This document shows positions 19,232 through 27,150 of a stretch of 64,000 nt of DNA, one piece after another. The notes beneath the pieces were generated by a model. The model made no database searches. It worked only from the letters and a program-made list of their open reading frames with translations, and had not been told where the DNA came from. Position 1 is the stretch's first letter; each line of letters begins with the position of its first letter. The DNA comes from Bacillota bacterium (GTDB lineage: Bacteria > Bacillota_I > Bacilli_A > Erysipelotrichales > Erysipelotrichaceae). A program made the position numbers and the translations under genes. Location: the NCBI GenBank assembly GCA_023249475.1, contig JAHFCO010000004.1:23378-87377 (forward strand), given 5' to 3'.

Positions 19232-20380
19232 TTAGATGTAATCCCAGGGACTGACGTAGTTCCCGTTCTTGATGACCCCGAAGTGCAGGTGGTTGCCCGT
19301 ACTGTATCCGGTCGACCCGACCTGACCGATCTTGGTGCCGACGTTGACGCTCTGTCCGACCTTCACCAAGGTTCTGGAGAGGTGGAGGTAGGTCGTCTGT
19401 AGCCCGTTGCCGTGGCTGATCGTGATGTAATAGCCGCGTAGGTTGGTGTAGCTGACGGTCGTGACCGTCCCCGAGGCGTAGGAATAGACGGCGGCCCCAT
19501 AGGACGAGGCGATGTCGATGCCGGTATGGAACGCTTTTTTCCCAGAAATCGGATCGGTGCGCCATCCGAAATTACTGGTCAGGCGACCGGAGGAAACGAC
19601 GCCGAAATTCGATGAACTGATCCGCACCAAGGTGCGTTTGGTGCCGACTTTGACGACGGCTCCGACCGGTGCGACGATTTCCTTTTCGGTGAGCACGGTC
19701 ACCGTCTTCTCATATCCGTTCTCCATGACGATGTCGTAGGTCACGTCCTTCTCCCCTTCGACGCCTTTCTTGACGACGATCCGTTGCGTCGCCAGCAAGC
19801 TTTTATCCTGGATGTATTGGGTGGTGTATTCGACCGGTTCGCGCAAGGTCGTCTGAAGCTTCACTTCGACGTCCAACACGGGGTTCATCGGTTCGAAAAG
19901 CAGTTGGTTGCCTGCCCAGATCTTATCCGGGTTGATCTGCGGGTTGAGCTTGATGATGCGCGACAACTTGATGTCGTTGGCGATCGCGATATCCCACAGG
20001 GTATCGCCGCTCTTGACCGTATAGTAGACCGCCGGTTCCTCGACGGCGTAAAGCATTTGTTCCGCCGCTTCCATACTCATGAATTCTTCCTTCTCGACCT
20101 TCACTTCTTCGACGACGACGTTCTGCGTGAAGTCGACGCCGACGATTTTCGCTTGTTCGCCGATGCCGGTCATGTAGGAAGCACGATACTTCTCGATCGC
20201 GTCGGCCAAGGCGGTCTTGTCTTCGACGACAAACCAGGGTTCCCCGTCGACGCTTAAACGATAGCCTTTCACCAGTAGGCTTTCCTTATAGGCGCTGGTC
20301 GCCAGATTGGTTAGGAAAGCACCTGCGATCAAGACAAGGATGATGATGACAGGCGGCTTCAGTTTTCTCTTCAATTTCAT
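19232..20380 (-). CDS. Membrane-anchored LysM/G5/M23 peptidoglycan hydrolase
   Basis: The 382-residue envelope protein has an N-terminal membrane anchor (about 10-30). A LysM domain follows at about 118-165 (YYTVKSGDTLWDIA, KIWAGNQLLF), then a G5-like domain at about 170-245 (QTTLREPVEYTTQYIQDKSL). A C-terminal M23 metallopeptidase completes it, with SNFGWRTDPISGKKAFHTGID and GNHLHFGV, which supply the zinc ligands. Such proteins cut peptide crosslinks in peptidoglycan during growth or division. It stands alone with its own promoter and terminator. It is one of three wall-related genes in the window, good evidence that the organism keeps a cell wall. Confidence 0.92.
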   Translation of the reverse strand: MKLKRKLKPPVIIILVLIAGAFLTNLATSAYKESLLVKGYRLSVDGEPWFVVEDKTALADAIEKYRASYMTGIGEQAKIVGVDFTQNVVVEEVKVEKEEFMSMEAAEQMLYAVEEPAVYYTVKSGDTLWDIAIANDIKLSRIIKLNPQINPDKIWAGNQLLFEPMNPVLDVEVKLQTTLREPVEYTTQYIQDKSLLATQRIVVKKGVEGEKDVTYDIVMENGYEKTVTVLTEKEIVAPVGAVVKVGTKRTLVRISSSNFGVVSSGRLTSNFGWRTDPISGKKAFHTGIDIASSYGAAVYSYASGTVTTVSYTNLRGYYITISHGNGLQTTYLHLSRTLVKVGQSVNVGTKIGQVGSTGYSTGNHLHFGVIKNGNYVSPWDYI

Positions 20381-20468
20381 GTGTACCTCGATCGTTCCCT
20401 GAACGTGACTTCGACCCCGCTTCGCCGAATCGAATGTCGTTGTGAAAACCCGCCCTCTTCTCGCGACG

Positions 20469-20497
20469 ATTATATCAGAAGTTTTTCAAACTGACAA
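20469..20497 (-). promoter_or_regulatory. Promoter of the M23 peptidase gene
   Basis: On the minus strand -35 TTGTCA (20497-20492), 17-base spacer, -10 TATAAT (20474-20469) extended by TGA. The leader to the start codon is about 85 bases, with no recognised structure. Confidence 0.8.
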
Positions 20498-20524
20498 CCT
20501 GTTGTTATTATCTTGTGTCAGATT

Positions 20525-20548
20525 GAAGGAAATTCTTACGTTTCCTTC
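20525..20548 (-). repeat. Inverted repeat after the YbjQ-family gene
   Basis: GAAGGAAA (20525-20532) and TTTCCTTC (20541-20548) form a perfect 8-base stem with an 8-base loop, without a T-tract. It lies 12 bases after the YbjQ-family stop and 28 bases upstream of the peptidase -35, so it could be a 3' stabiliser or an operator. Confidence 0.5.
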
Positions 20549-20560
20549 ACAACCGAAACC

Positions 20561-20881
20561 TTACCGGACCACGACCGCCGTACCGCTCGCGGTGACCATC
20601 AGCATGTTTCCGCCCTGCCCCAGCACTTCGTAGTCGATGTCGACCCCGATGACGGCGTTAGCCCCCAGGGCGATGGCGCGGCGTTCCATCTCCATCAGCG
20701 CGTTTTCGCGCGCTTCGATCAGTTCGCCTTCATACGAGCCCGATCGTCCGCCGAAGAAGTTGGAGAAGGAGGCGGCGATGTCCTTGACGAAGTCCACCCC
20801 GGAAACCACTTCCCCGAAAACGATGCCTTTGTATTCAACGATGGACTTCCCTTCGATCGAAGGCGTGGTGGTTAGGATCAT
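20561..20881 (-). CDS. YbjQ/UPF0145 family protein
   Basis: The 106-residue protein matches the family length. It shows [21 protein letters not shown], the region after GEVVSGVDF, a helix with [13 protein letters not shown], and the C-terminal [14 protein letters not shown]. The family forms pentamers and is sometimes called heavy-metal-binding, but its role is not settled. The ribosome site is AGGAGGGG. It stands downstream of hflX with a hairpin between. Confidence 0.9.
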   Translation of the reverse strand: MILTTTPSIEGKSIVEYKGIVFGEVVSGVDFVKDIAASFSNFFGGRSGSYEGELIEARENALMEMERRAIALGANAVIGVDIDYEVLGQGGNMLMVTASGTAVVVR

Positions 20882-20904
20882 GTTCCCCTCCTGCGCAGGA
20901 TTGC

Positions 20905-20930
20905 GACTGAAAAGGACCCGAAAAGGTCCT
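20905..20930 (-). terminator. Probable terminator after hflX
   Basis: On the minus strand AGGACC (20930-20925) pairs with GGTCCT (20918-20913) and is followed by TTTTCAG. The T-tract is short, so some readthrough into the YbjQ-family gene is likely. Confidence 0.6.
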
Positions 20931-20935
20931 GGTTC

Positions 20936-22189
20936 TCATTGGTTGACGATTCTGAAGAAGATGCGGTAGGCCGCCAGTTTATCGGGGCTTCCGCTGACTT
21001 GGACCAAGGTCCCCGTCTCGGTTTCCGTCATCGACAAGATCCTGAACTCGCTGCGGATCTTACTGATGAGGTTTTGGTTCTCAAAGGGGATGAACAACTG
21101 GACCTGGATTTCGCTAAGCGATAATTGGTGTTCGACGGCGGAGATCAGTTCTTCCATCCCGGTCCCGAACTTGGCGGAAATGCGTACGCCGTCCACGGGG
21201 ACGTCGAAACAGGACTTGTCGGTCTTGTTGAAGACATTGATCATCGGGATATCCCCCGCCCCGATTTCCTTGATGGTCGCCAGGGTGATTTCGGCTTGTT
21301 TCATGGCATCGGGATGCGCCGCGTCGATGACGTGCAGGAGGATGTCGGCTTCCAGGATTTCTTCCAACGTGGACCGGAACGCCTTGATGAGTCCGTGGGG
21401 CAGGTGGGAAACGAAGCCGACCGTATCGGTCAGGACGATGTTCTTCCCGTTGCGCAAGGACAAGCCGCGGCTGGCGGTGTCCAAGGTGGCGAAAAGCATG
21501 TCCTTGGTTTCCGCGAACTTGCTTTCCTTTTCATCGAGGAATTTGATGAACGCGTTCATCAAGGTCGATTTCCCCGCATTGGTGTAGCCGACCAACGCGA
21601 TGTTGGGTAGATCTTTCTTCAATCGTTGTTTGCGTTGGGTTTGACGCTGGATTTCCATGATGCGCAGTTCTTCCTGCAAATCCTGGATTCTCGATTTTAG
21701 ATGACGACGGTTGATCTCGATCTGGCTTTCACCCGATCCGCGATTTCGCGATCCGCCGCCCTGTTGCCTTCCCGCGAACGAGCCGTGACGGGTGTTGCTG
21801 CGGGGGAGCTGATAGGTCAGTTCCGCGACTTGCACTTGCAGTTTCGCTTCGCGCGTCTTGGCGCGCTGTTCGAAAATTCGCAGGATCAATTGGGTACGAT
21901 CCAAGATCGTCACCGGTAACCGTTCTTCCAGGTTGCGCAGTTGCGATCCGCTGAGTTCGTCGTTGAAAATCACGACGTCGGCTTTCTGCGCCTCGATCGC
22001 TTGATACAACTCTTCCAGTTTCCCGCTTTTCACATAGGTCGGCGACGCGGTGGATGCGGCCTTTTGCGTCAGGGTCTGGGCGACCGTGATGTCGCAGGCT
22101 TCCGCCAAGGCTTCCGTCTCGCGGATTTCCTGTTCGAAATCCTTACGTTCCGGTGTTTCCAACGCGACAAGGATGGCAATGGGTTTCAT
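20936..22189 (-). CDS. hflX: Ribosome-associated GTPase HflX
   Basis: The 417-residue protein begins with the HflX-specific N-terminal domain (YVKSGKLEEL, VIFNDELSGSQLRNLE) and a glycine-rich linker near 145. The GTPase domain has G1 GYTNAGKST at 201-209, FATLDTASRGL (switch I), G3 DTVGFVSHLPHGLI and G4 NKTD. A C-terminal regulatory domain ends it. Known role: splitting stalled or heat-damaged 70S ribosomes. Start 22189 follows GAGGGGAATCCTG. All GTPase motifs are intact. Confidence 0.94.
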   Translation of the reverse strand: MKPIAILVALETPERKDFEQEIRETEALAEACDITVAQTLTQKAASTASPTYVKSGKLEELYQAIEAQKADVVIFNDELSGSQLRNLEERLPVTILDRTQLILRIFEQRAKTREAKLQVQVAELTYQLPRSNTRHGSFAGRQQGGGSRNRGSGESQIEINRRHLKSRIQDLQEELRIMEIQRQTQRKQRLKKDLPNIALVGYTNAGKSTLMNAFIKFLDEKESKFAETKDMLFATLDTASRGLSLRNGKNIVLTDTVGFVSHLPHGLIKAFRSTLEEILEADILLHVIDAAHPDAMKQAEITLATIKEIGAGDIPMINVFNKTDKSCFDVPVDGVRISAKFGTGMEELISAVEHQLSLSEIQVQLFIPFENQNLISKIRSEFRILSMTETETGTLVQVSGSPDKLAAYRIFFRIVNQ

Positions 22190-22207
22190 CAGGATTCCCC
22201 TCTTTCG

Positions 22208-23089
22208 TTACTCGATGACCTTCCATTCCAATTGAAGGTCGATATCGAAGCGTTCTTTCACGCGTTTCATGCATTCGCTCACTAAATCCAAGACGTCTTT
22301 CTGACTCGCCTTCCCTAGGTTGACGATGAATCCCGGATGTTTCTCGGACACTTGCGCATCCCCGATCCGATAACCTCGCAACCCGGTTTCTTCAAATAGT
22401 TTCCAGACATAGTAGGTTTCCCCATCCTTGGTCGGTCGCTTGAAGACCGACCCCGCATTGGGATAGTTCCGGGGCTGCTTACGATATCTTTCCCGCTTGT
22501 ACTCCAACACTTTCTCCAGGCTTTTCATGCTTTCGCCCGGCGGCGTGCGCAGGCCGCAGGCGAGGACGACCGCCCCTTCTTCTTCCAGTTTCGAGCGGCG
22601 ATACCCGAAGAAATCCGGATCGGGGTGGATTCTCTTGAATTCGTCCGAGGCCGGATGATAGACGTCGATCCAGTTCACGTACATCCCGATCGTATATTCG
22701 AACTGTCCGGCGTTCATGATCAAGGCGCCCCCGACGGTCCCCGGGATGTCTTCCGCGAACTCGAAGCCGCCGATGCTTTGTTCGATGCAGAACCAGGCCA
22801 AACGATCCAGCGTGACGCCGGCTTCGGCCACCATTTCCCCGTTCTCAAGCCGGAGGTTGCCGGCGTTGGACGTGACGATGAAGGCATAGGAGTCGTCGTA
22901 GTAGGCTTTGGCGAGAAGGATGTTCGCGCCTCTCCCGATCAACACCCGGGTTTTGTCCTTGGTCCGGATCAGCGCCTGGTTGAAGGCTTCCTGGGAGAAA
23001 GGTAAATAGAGGTTGGACGCGACCGCGTCCAACCCGAGTGTGTTGTATCGCTTCAGCGAAGCGTCATGGAGGAGAAACAGTTCATTCAT
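22208..23089 (-). CDS. murB: UDP-N-acetylenolpyruvoylglucosamine reductase
   Basis: The start at 23089 (MNELFLLHDASLKRYNTLG) gives 293 residues and overlaps the upstream gene by 8 bases; the longer in-frame extension has no ribosome site. The FAD-binding IGRGANILL, the EDIPGTVGGALIMNAGQ segment, FGYRRSKLEE and PNAGSVFKRP (active-site serine) are those of MurB. The C-terminal SEKHPGFIVNLGKAS is typical of type II enzymes. It makes UDP-N-acetylmuramate in the cytoplasm, a committed step of peptidoglycan synthesis, so the organism is expected to be walled. Some substitutions elsewhere suggest a diverged but complete enzyme. Confidence 0.92.
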   Translation of the reverse strand: MNELFLLHDASLKRYNTLGLDAVASNLYLPFSQEAFNQALIRTKDKTRVLIGRGANILLAKAYYDDSYAFIVTSNAGNLRLENGEMVAEAGVTLDRLAWFCIEQSIGGFEFAEDIPGTVGGALIMNAGQFEYTIGMYVNWIDVYHPASDEFKRIHPDPDFFGYRRSKLEEEGAVVLACGLRTPPGESMKSLEKVLEYKRERYRKQPRNYPNAGSVFKRPTKDGETYYVWKLFEETGLRGYRIGDAQVSEKHPGFIVNLGKASQKDVLDLVSECMKRVKERFDIDLQLEWKVIE

Positions 23090-23858
23090 CGTGCTCAACG
23101 TTCTGCTTGATGCGAACGTACTTGTGGGTGATGTTGGGGTTGGAGGTCTTGCGGGACTGGACTTCAAAGCCTTTCAAGGAATTGATCAGCGGAGTCAGTT
23201 TCTGATAACCGTAGTTGCGCGAGTCGAAATCCGGATAACGTTTGTTCAATACGTTGCCGATCTCGCCCAAGAACGCCCAGCCGTCGTCGTCGGAATTGTC
23301 GTTGATGATGGTCTTGATCGTTTCGATCAATTCCTTCTGCGAAGCCATCCCGCTCTTTTCCTTGATGCCGTTCTTCTTTTCGATCTTTTCCTTCGGATCG
23401 ACCGTTCCCGACGTATCGGTGGGATTCAGCAGGACTTCGAGGTATTTGAATTTCTCGCACGCCGCGATGAACGCGGTCGGTGTTTTCTTTTCACCCATGC
23501 CCAGGACGTATTTCCCGGCTTCGCGCAGACGGCTCGCCAAGCGGGTAAAGTCGCTGTCGGAGGACACGATGCAGAAGCCGTCCACGTTTTGCGAATAGAG
23601 GATGTCCATCGCATCGATGATCAAGGCGGCGTCCGTCGCGTTTTTCCCGGTGGTGTAGGCGTATTGCTGGATGGGGGAAATGGAATAGTCCAACAGAAGT
23701 GTTTTCCAACTGGCGAACTGCGGTTTGGTCCAATCCCCGTAAATCCGTTTATAGGTCGGAGTTCCATGATTCGAAACTTCGTTGAAAATCGCTTTCACAT
23801 ATTTGTCGCTCACATTGTCCGCATCGATCAAGACGGCGATCCGTAAATCTTTTTCCAT
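23082..23858 (-). CDS. NYN-domain (LabA/DUF88) protein with C-terminal OST-HTH/LOTUS-like domain
   Basis: The 258-residue protein has a PIN-like NYN nuclease domain at about 1-145, with acidic residues in VLIDADNVS, NATDAALIIDAMD and VSSDSDFTRLASRLRE and the conserved VLGMGEKKTP. A charged linker with several KKxGIK-like repeats leads to a C-terminal winged-helix segment (WAFLGEIGNVLNKRYPDFDSRNYG) typical of OST-HTH/LOTUS RNA-binding domains. Known: such bacterial proteins are presumed RNA nucleases or regulators, with few characterised. It overlaps murB by 8 bases, an unexpected partner. Confidence 0.88.
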   Translation of the reverse strand: MEKDLRIAVLIDADNVSDKYVKAIFNEVSNHGTPTYKRIYGDWTKPQFASWKTLLLDYSISPIQQYAYTTGKNATDAALIIDAMDILYSQNVDGFCIVSSDSDFTRLASRLREAGKYVLGMGEKKTPTAFIAACEKFKYLEVLLNPTDTSGTVDPKEKIEKKNGIKEKSGMASQKELIETIKTIINDNSDDDGWAFLGEIGNVLNKRYPDFDSRNYGYQKLTPLINSLKGFEVQSRKTSNPNITHKYVRIKQNVEHDE

Positions 23859-23889
23859 AGAGTACCTCGTTTTTCCTATTATACCATGT

Positions 23890-24609
23890 TTACTTTGCCT
23901 TCAATAGGTCAGTTACGACGGCATAGGCGATCAACAAGCCCGCGGTGGAGGGCACGAAGCTGATGCTACCGGGCGTTTGACGCTTTTTATGGCTCCCGTT
24001 CTCATTCAGTTCGACTTCGTATCGCTTGACGGGTTCTTCCGTGGAATAGACGACTTTCAAGGCGTCGACCCCCCGTTTGCGCAATTCATGGCGCATCACT
24101 TTCGCCAAGGGGCAGACGGAGGTCTCATAGATATCCCCGACCTTCAGACGGGTCGGATCGAGTTTGTTGCCGGCACCCATGCTGGAAAGGATCGGTACGC
24201 CCAGCGTTTTACACCGCTGGATCAGTTCCAGTTTCGCACTGACCGTATCGATCGCGTCGACCACGTAGTCGAATTCGGATAAATCGATCTGGTCCGCGTT
24301 TTCCGGCAGATAAAGCATCGGCAGCTTCACCAGTTTCAGTTCAGGGTTGATATCCAATAGACGGTCCCCCATCGCATCGACCTTCTTTTTGCCCAAGGTC
24401 GAATGCAATGCGGGTAGTTGACGATTGAGGTTGGTAAGGTGGACATCGTCGTCGTCGATCAGGGTGATCGATCCGATTCCGGAGCGGACAAGGGCTTCGG
24501 CCGTGAAACTGCCGACTCCGCCGATCCCGAAGACCGCCACTTTGCTTTCATTGAGTTTTTTGATCCCGTCGGCACCGATGATCAATTCGGTTCTGGAAAA
24601 TGGGTTCAT
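23890..24609 (-). CDS. tcdA: tRNA threonylcarbamoyladenosine dehydratase (TcdA, ThiF/E1-like)
   Basis: The start at 24609 (MNPFSRTELIIG) follows AAAGGCGG and gives 239 residues, the usual size. The E1-like fold shows VAVFGIGGVGSFTAEALVRS (ATP binding), IDDDDVHLTNLNRQ, DAIDTVSAKL, and the TcdA-type SSMGAGNKLDPTRLKVGDI and FVPSTAGL. It uses ATP to cyclise the t6A base of ANN-decoding tRNAs to ct6A in the cytoplasm. It is transcribed alone, divergent from queT. Confidence 0.92.
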   Translation of the reverse strand: MNPFSRTELIIGADGIKKLNESKVAVFGIGGVGSFTAEALVRSGIGSITLIDDDDVHLTNLNRQLPALHSTLGKKKVDAMGDRLLDINPELKLVKLPMLYLPENADQIDLSEFDYVVDAIDTVSAKLELIQRCKTLGVPILSSMGAGNKLDPTRLKVGDIYETSVCPLAKVMRHELRKRGVDALKVVYSTEEPVKRYEVELNENGSHKKRQTPGSISFVPSTAGLLIAYAVVTDLLKAK

Positions 24610-24642
24610 GTGCGTCCGCCTTTCATGTAATTCGGATAATCC

Positions 24643-24671
24643 TTGCATAAATCGAGAGAAACAAGTAGAAT
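24643..24671 (+). promoter_or_regulatory. Promoter of queT
   Basis: -35 TTGCAT (24643-24648), 17-base spacer, -10 TAGAAT (24666-24671). Transcription would begin about 18 bases before the start codon, leaving no room for a preQ1 riboswitch. Confidence 0.75.
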
Positions 24672-24695
24672 AGGCTCTGGAATTCGGAGGTTCTC

Positions 24696-25220
24696 ATGAA
24701 ACAAAACGATGTACAGAAATTGGTGAAGATCGCGATGATCGCGGCCGTCTATAGCGCAGTCTCCTTGCTGTTGGCACCCCTGAGTTTCGGAGCGGTCCAG
24801 ATCCGGGTGGCGGAAGCGCTGACTTTGTTGCCGCTCTTGTCTTTCCTACCGGTCTGGGGGTTGACCCTGGGCTGTGCCTTGACCAATCTGATCGGGGCGA
24901 TGACCGGTGTCAACATCCTTGGCTTTTGGGATGTGTTGTTCGGGACCCTGGCGACCTTGATCGCCGCGTATCTCACGTATCGGTTCAGATTTGTCCGCTA
25001 CAAGGGCATTCCATGGTTGAGCGCCTTGTTCCCCATCGTCGTCAACGGCATCATCATCGGGGCGGAACTGGCCATCCTGCTTGATCCGACCTTCACCGGG
25101 TTCATGGTGTTCTCCGGCTATGTCGCCTTGGGTGAAGCCTTGAGCGTGCTGGTCATCGGACTCCCGCTGTTACGCCGGATGGAGAAGGGCAGCTTCGCCA
25201 AATATTTCAGTGTTTCCTAA
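24696..25220 (+). CDS. queT: QueT-family ECF S component (queuosine precursor uptake)
   Basis: The 174-residue, five- to six-helix membrane protein has the QueT signatures: KIAMIAAVYSAVSLLLAPLSFG, VQIRVAEALTLLPLLSF, GCALTNLIG and GFWDVLFGTLATLIAAYL. Known: QueT captures queuosine precursors and shares a common EcfAAT module encoded elsewhere. The ribosome site is GGAGG 5 bases before ATG. No other queuosine gene adjoins. Assignment to the family is firm; the exact ligand is inferred. Confidence 0.92.
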   Translation: MKQNDVQKLVKIAMIAAVYSAVSLLLAPLSFGAVQIRVAEALTLLPLLSFLPVWGLTLGCALTNLIGAMTGVNILGFWDVLFGTLATLIAAYLTYRFRFVRYKGIPWLSALFPIVVNGIIIGAELAILLDPTFTGFMVFSGYVALGEALSVLVIGLPLLRRMEKGSFAKYFSVS

Positions 25221-25227
25221 GCGTTAG

Positions 25228-25252
25228 GCGTCGATCAATCGACGCTTTTTTT
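25228..25252 (+). terminator. Terminator of queT
   Basis: GCGTCGAT (25228-25235) pairs with ATCGACGC (25238-25245) around a 2-base loop (pairing probably opens to a 4-base loop), followed by TTTTTTT. The TGA stop of the convergent GrpB gene spans the loop. Confidence 0.9.
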
Positions 25253-25951
25253 ATACCCGATCGCGATTTCTTCCGCAAGTCCGAGGAGGTGTTTTTTTAC
25301 CTTTTCCTCCCCGATCAGCAAGACCGCTTGGAAAGGATGAAGCGTAAACCGGATTTCCCCCGGGAAATCCCCTTCGGTTTGAAGCAGGATCGTGTTCGGA
25401 TCGATTCGTTCTCTTCTATGAAATTGACCGTTGAGTTCATAGGATGTCCTACCGATTTCGCTCGCTTTGATCTTGCGGATGGTTTCGCCTTTCCCTTCGA
25501 TGTAGGCGTCGATATCGTCGGGGAAACGGTCCGCCATGGCGCGTTTGATGCGGGAATACTCTTCCATGAATTCACGGTCCGCGCGCAGACTGTCGCGTAG
25601 GGCGAGATGGCTGAGATAGCCGTCGCTTTGGGGTAGGACGACATAGAGATGGTGGCGCATGAACGAACTGCTCCCGTAGCCGAAGGCAAAGCGTTCGGGA
25701 ATCCCCAGGTCGCCTTTGAAATAATAGCCGCGTTTTTCCAAAAGGGCACGGATCTTCGGTAGATCGTCGGGATGGTTCAACACGACATCCACGTCCAGGA
25801 TCGGTTTGGCATCGCATCCTTCGACGGATGTGGATCCGACATGCCGGATCGCCAGCACCTCATCCTCCAGAATCGTGGTTAAGTGATGGCATAATCGGAC
25901 GAATTCGCTCTTCCACTTCGCTTGATACGGGGAGACATACACTCGCTTCAT
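25235..25951 (-). CDS. GrpB/UPF0157 family nucleotidyltransferase-fold protein with C-terminal extension
   Basis: Residues 1 to about 170 are a GrpB domain: YVSPYQAKWKSEF, RHVGSTSVEGCDAKPILDVDVV (the nucleotidyltransferase-like active site), FKGDLGIPERFAF, RHHLYVV and LALRDSLRADREF. Usual family length is about 170; here a further 65-residue beta-rich C-terminal domain follows (FHRRERIDPNTILLQTEGDF and a hydrophobic helix), which I do not recognise. It overlaps the SDR gene by 4 bases. The biochemical role of the family is not well known. Confidence 0.88.
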   Translation of the reverse strand: MKRVYVSPYQAKWKSEFVRLCHHLTTILEDEVLAIRHVGSTSVEGCDAKPILDVDVVLNHPDDLPKIRALLEKRGYYFKGDLGIPERFAFGYGSSSFMRHHLYVVLPQSDGYLSHLALRDSLRADREFMEEYSRIKRAMADRFPDDIDAYIEGKGETIRKIKASEIGRTSYELNGQFHRRERIDPNTILLQTEGDFPGEIRFTLHPFQAVLLIGEEKVKKHLLGLAEEIAIGYKKSVD

Positions 25952-26718
25952 TGACGGGATCCTTGGATTTTGGCCACGCTTTTGCGGGCGACACGCCGAC
26001 CCAAGAGGATCGTCAGGAAATGCAGGAATTGGTTGCGGAAGCCGGAAATCGCGATCGCTTTATTGCGCTTGGCATCCCGGATCGCCTGTCGCACGACATC
26101 GTCGCTGCCCATGAGGAAGAGATTCTGCCCGAGGGCGCGTTTGGGTCCGGTGTGGTCGAAGAATTCCGTCAAGGTCGGACCCGGACAGACGGCGATCACA
26201 TGGACGTTGAAAGGCAACAGTTCTTCATGCAGGGCTTCGCTGAGTGAAAGGACGAACGCTTTGGACGCATAATACGCCGCCATGTAGGGACCGGCCGTAA
26301 ACCCGGCCATCGAGGCGATGTTCAGGATCGACCCTTCGCCCCGAGCTTTCATTTCGGGGATGAAGGCGTGGCAAAATTCGCTGACCGCGCTGACGTTGAC
26401 GTCGATCAGTTCCTGGACGCGGGGATAGGGTGTCGATTCGAAAGTCGAACCGATCCCGAACCCGGCGTTGTTGACAAGGATGCCGACCCTTCCCAGACAG
26501 TGATCGATCACGAACTTGCGACCCGCGGCCGATGAAAGGTCGGCGGAGATCACTTCCACCTTGACGCCATGTTTCGCTTCGATTTCGGTTTTCAACTCTT
26601 CTAAACGATCGAGACGGCGTGCCGTCAAGATCAGGTTCTTCCCTTCCATCGCATAGCGGCGCGCGAAATCCGCGCCCAGACCGGAGCTGGCTCCGGTGAT
26701 CAGTACATAAGTATCCAT
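25948..26718 (-). CDS. Short-chain dehydrogenase/reductase (YqjQ/DltE-like)
   Basis: The 256-residue classical SDR has TGASSGLGADFARRYA (cofactor loop), NLILTARRLDRLEEL (arginine after strand 2 suggests NADP), LVNNAGFGIGS, the catalytic serine-tyrosine-lysine in NIASMAGF and YYASKAF, and VCPGPTLTEFF. The C-terminal HFLTILLGRRVARK region is a basic amphipathic tail that may bind membranes. Substrate is unknown. It lies between the Fur regulator (9-base gap) and GrpB, likely in the same transcript as the zinc-uptake operon. Confidence 0.9.
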   Translation of the reverse strand: MDTYVLITGASSGLGADFARRYAMEGKNLILTARRLDRLEELKTEIEAKHGVKVEVISADLSSAAGRKFVIDHCLGRVGILVNNAGFGIGSTFESTPYPRVQELIDVNVSAVSEFCHAFIPEMKARGEGSILNIASMAGFTAGPYMAAYYASKAFVLSLSEALHEELLPFNVHVIAVCPGPTLTEFFDHTGPKRALGQNLFLMGSDDVVRQAIRDAKRNKAIAISGFRNQFLHFLTILLGRRVARKSVAKIQGSRQ

Positions 26719-26727
26719 CGTTCCCCC

Positions 26728-27150
26728 TTAGGCATCGTGTTTCACTTTCGATGACCGCATTCGTTCTAGACATTCCGCGCAATACCCGAACACTTCGACC
26801 CGGTGTTCCGTGATTTCAAAGCCTTCCGCCTGGACATGCACGTCCTCGTGGATCGGGCAATCGTCCAGCTCGAAGCGTTGATGACAGCCGACGCAGACGG
26901 CGAAGTGTTTGTGTTCGTGCCGGTTCAACTCGAACAACGTGTGGTTGACATCCATCCCGGCGATCCGCAGGATCATCTTCTCCTGTTCGAATTGTCCCAG
27001 GACGCGATAGACGGTCGAGAGCCAGAAATCCCCTTGGTTGATCCTGGCGTGGATTTCCTTGGGCGACAGCGGTTGGGAAGCCGCTTCCAACACCTTATAG
27101 ATGGCGACACGGGATTTCGTGCGTTTCATCCCTTTGGGCCAAGCGTTCAT
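26728..27150 (-). CDS. Fur-family regulator, probably the zinc regulator Zur
   Basis: The 140-residue protein has an N-terminal winged helix (LSPKEIHARI, FWLSTVYRVLGQFEQ), then NRHEHKHFAVCVGCHQRFELDDC with the HEHKHF and CVGC zinc sites, and a C-terminal CAEC pair that completes the structural zinc. Fur, Zur and PerR cannot be separated by motif alone; co-transcription with a zinc-type ABC importer (ATGA overlap with its permease gene) makes Zur likely. It would repress the operon from the palindrome at 29562-29576. Confidence 0.88.
   Translation of the reverse strand: MNAWPKGMKRTKSRVAIYKVLEAASQPLSPKEIHARINQGDFWLSTVYRVLGQFEQEKMILRIAGMDVNHTLFELNRHEHKHFAVCVGCHQRFELDDCPIHEDVHVQAEGFEITEHRVEVFGYCAECLERMRSSKVKHDA

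Noticed and set aside
24610..24695. preQ1 riboswitch before queT
   Set aside because: The predicted transcript starts only about 18 bases before the start codon and no preQ1 core sequence is present.
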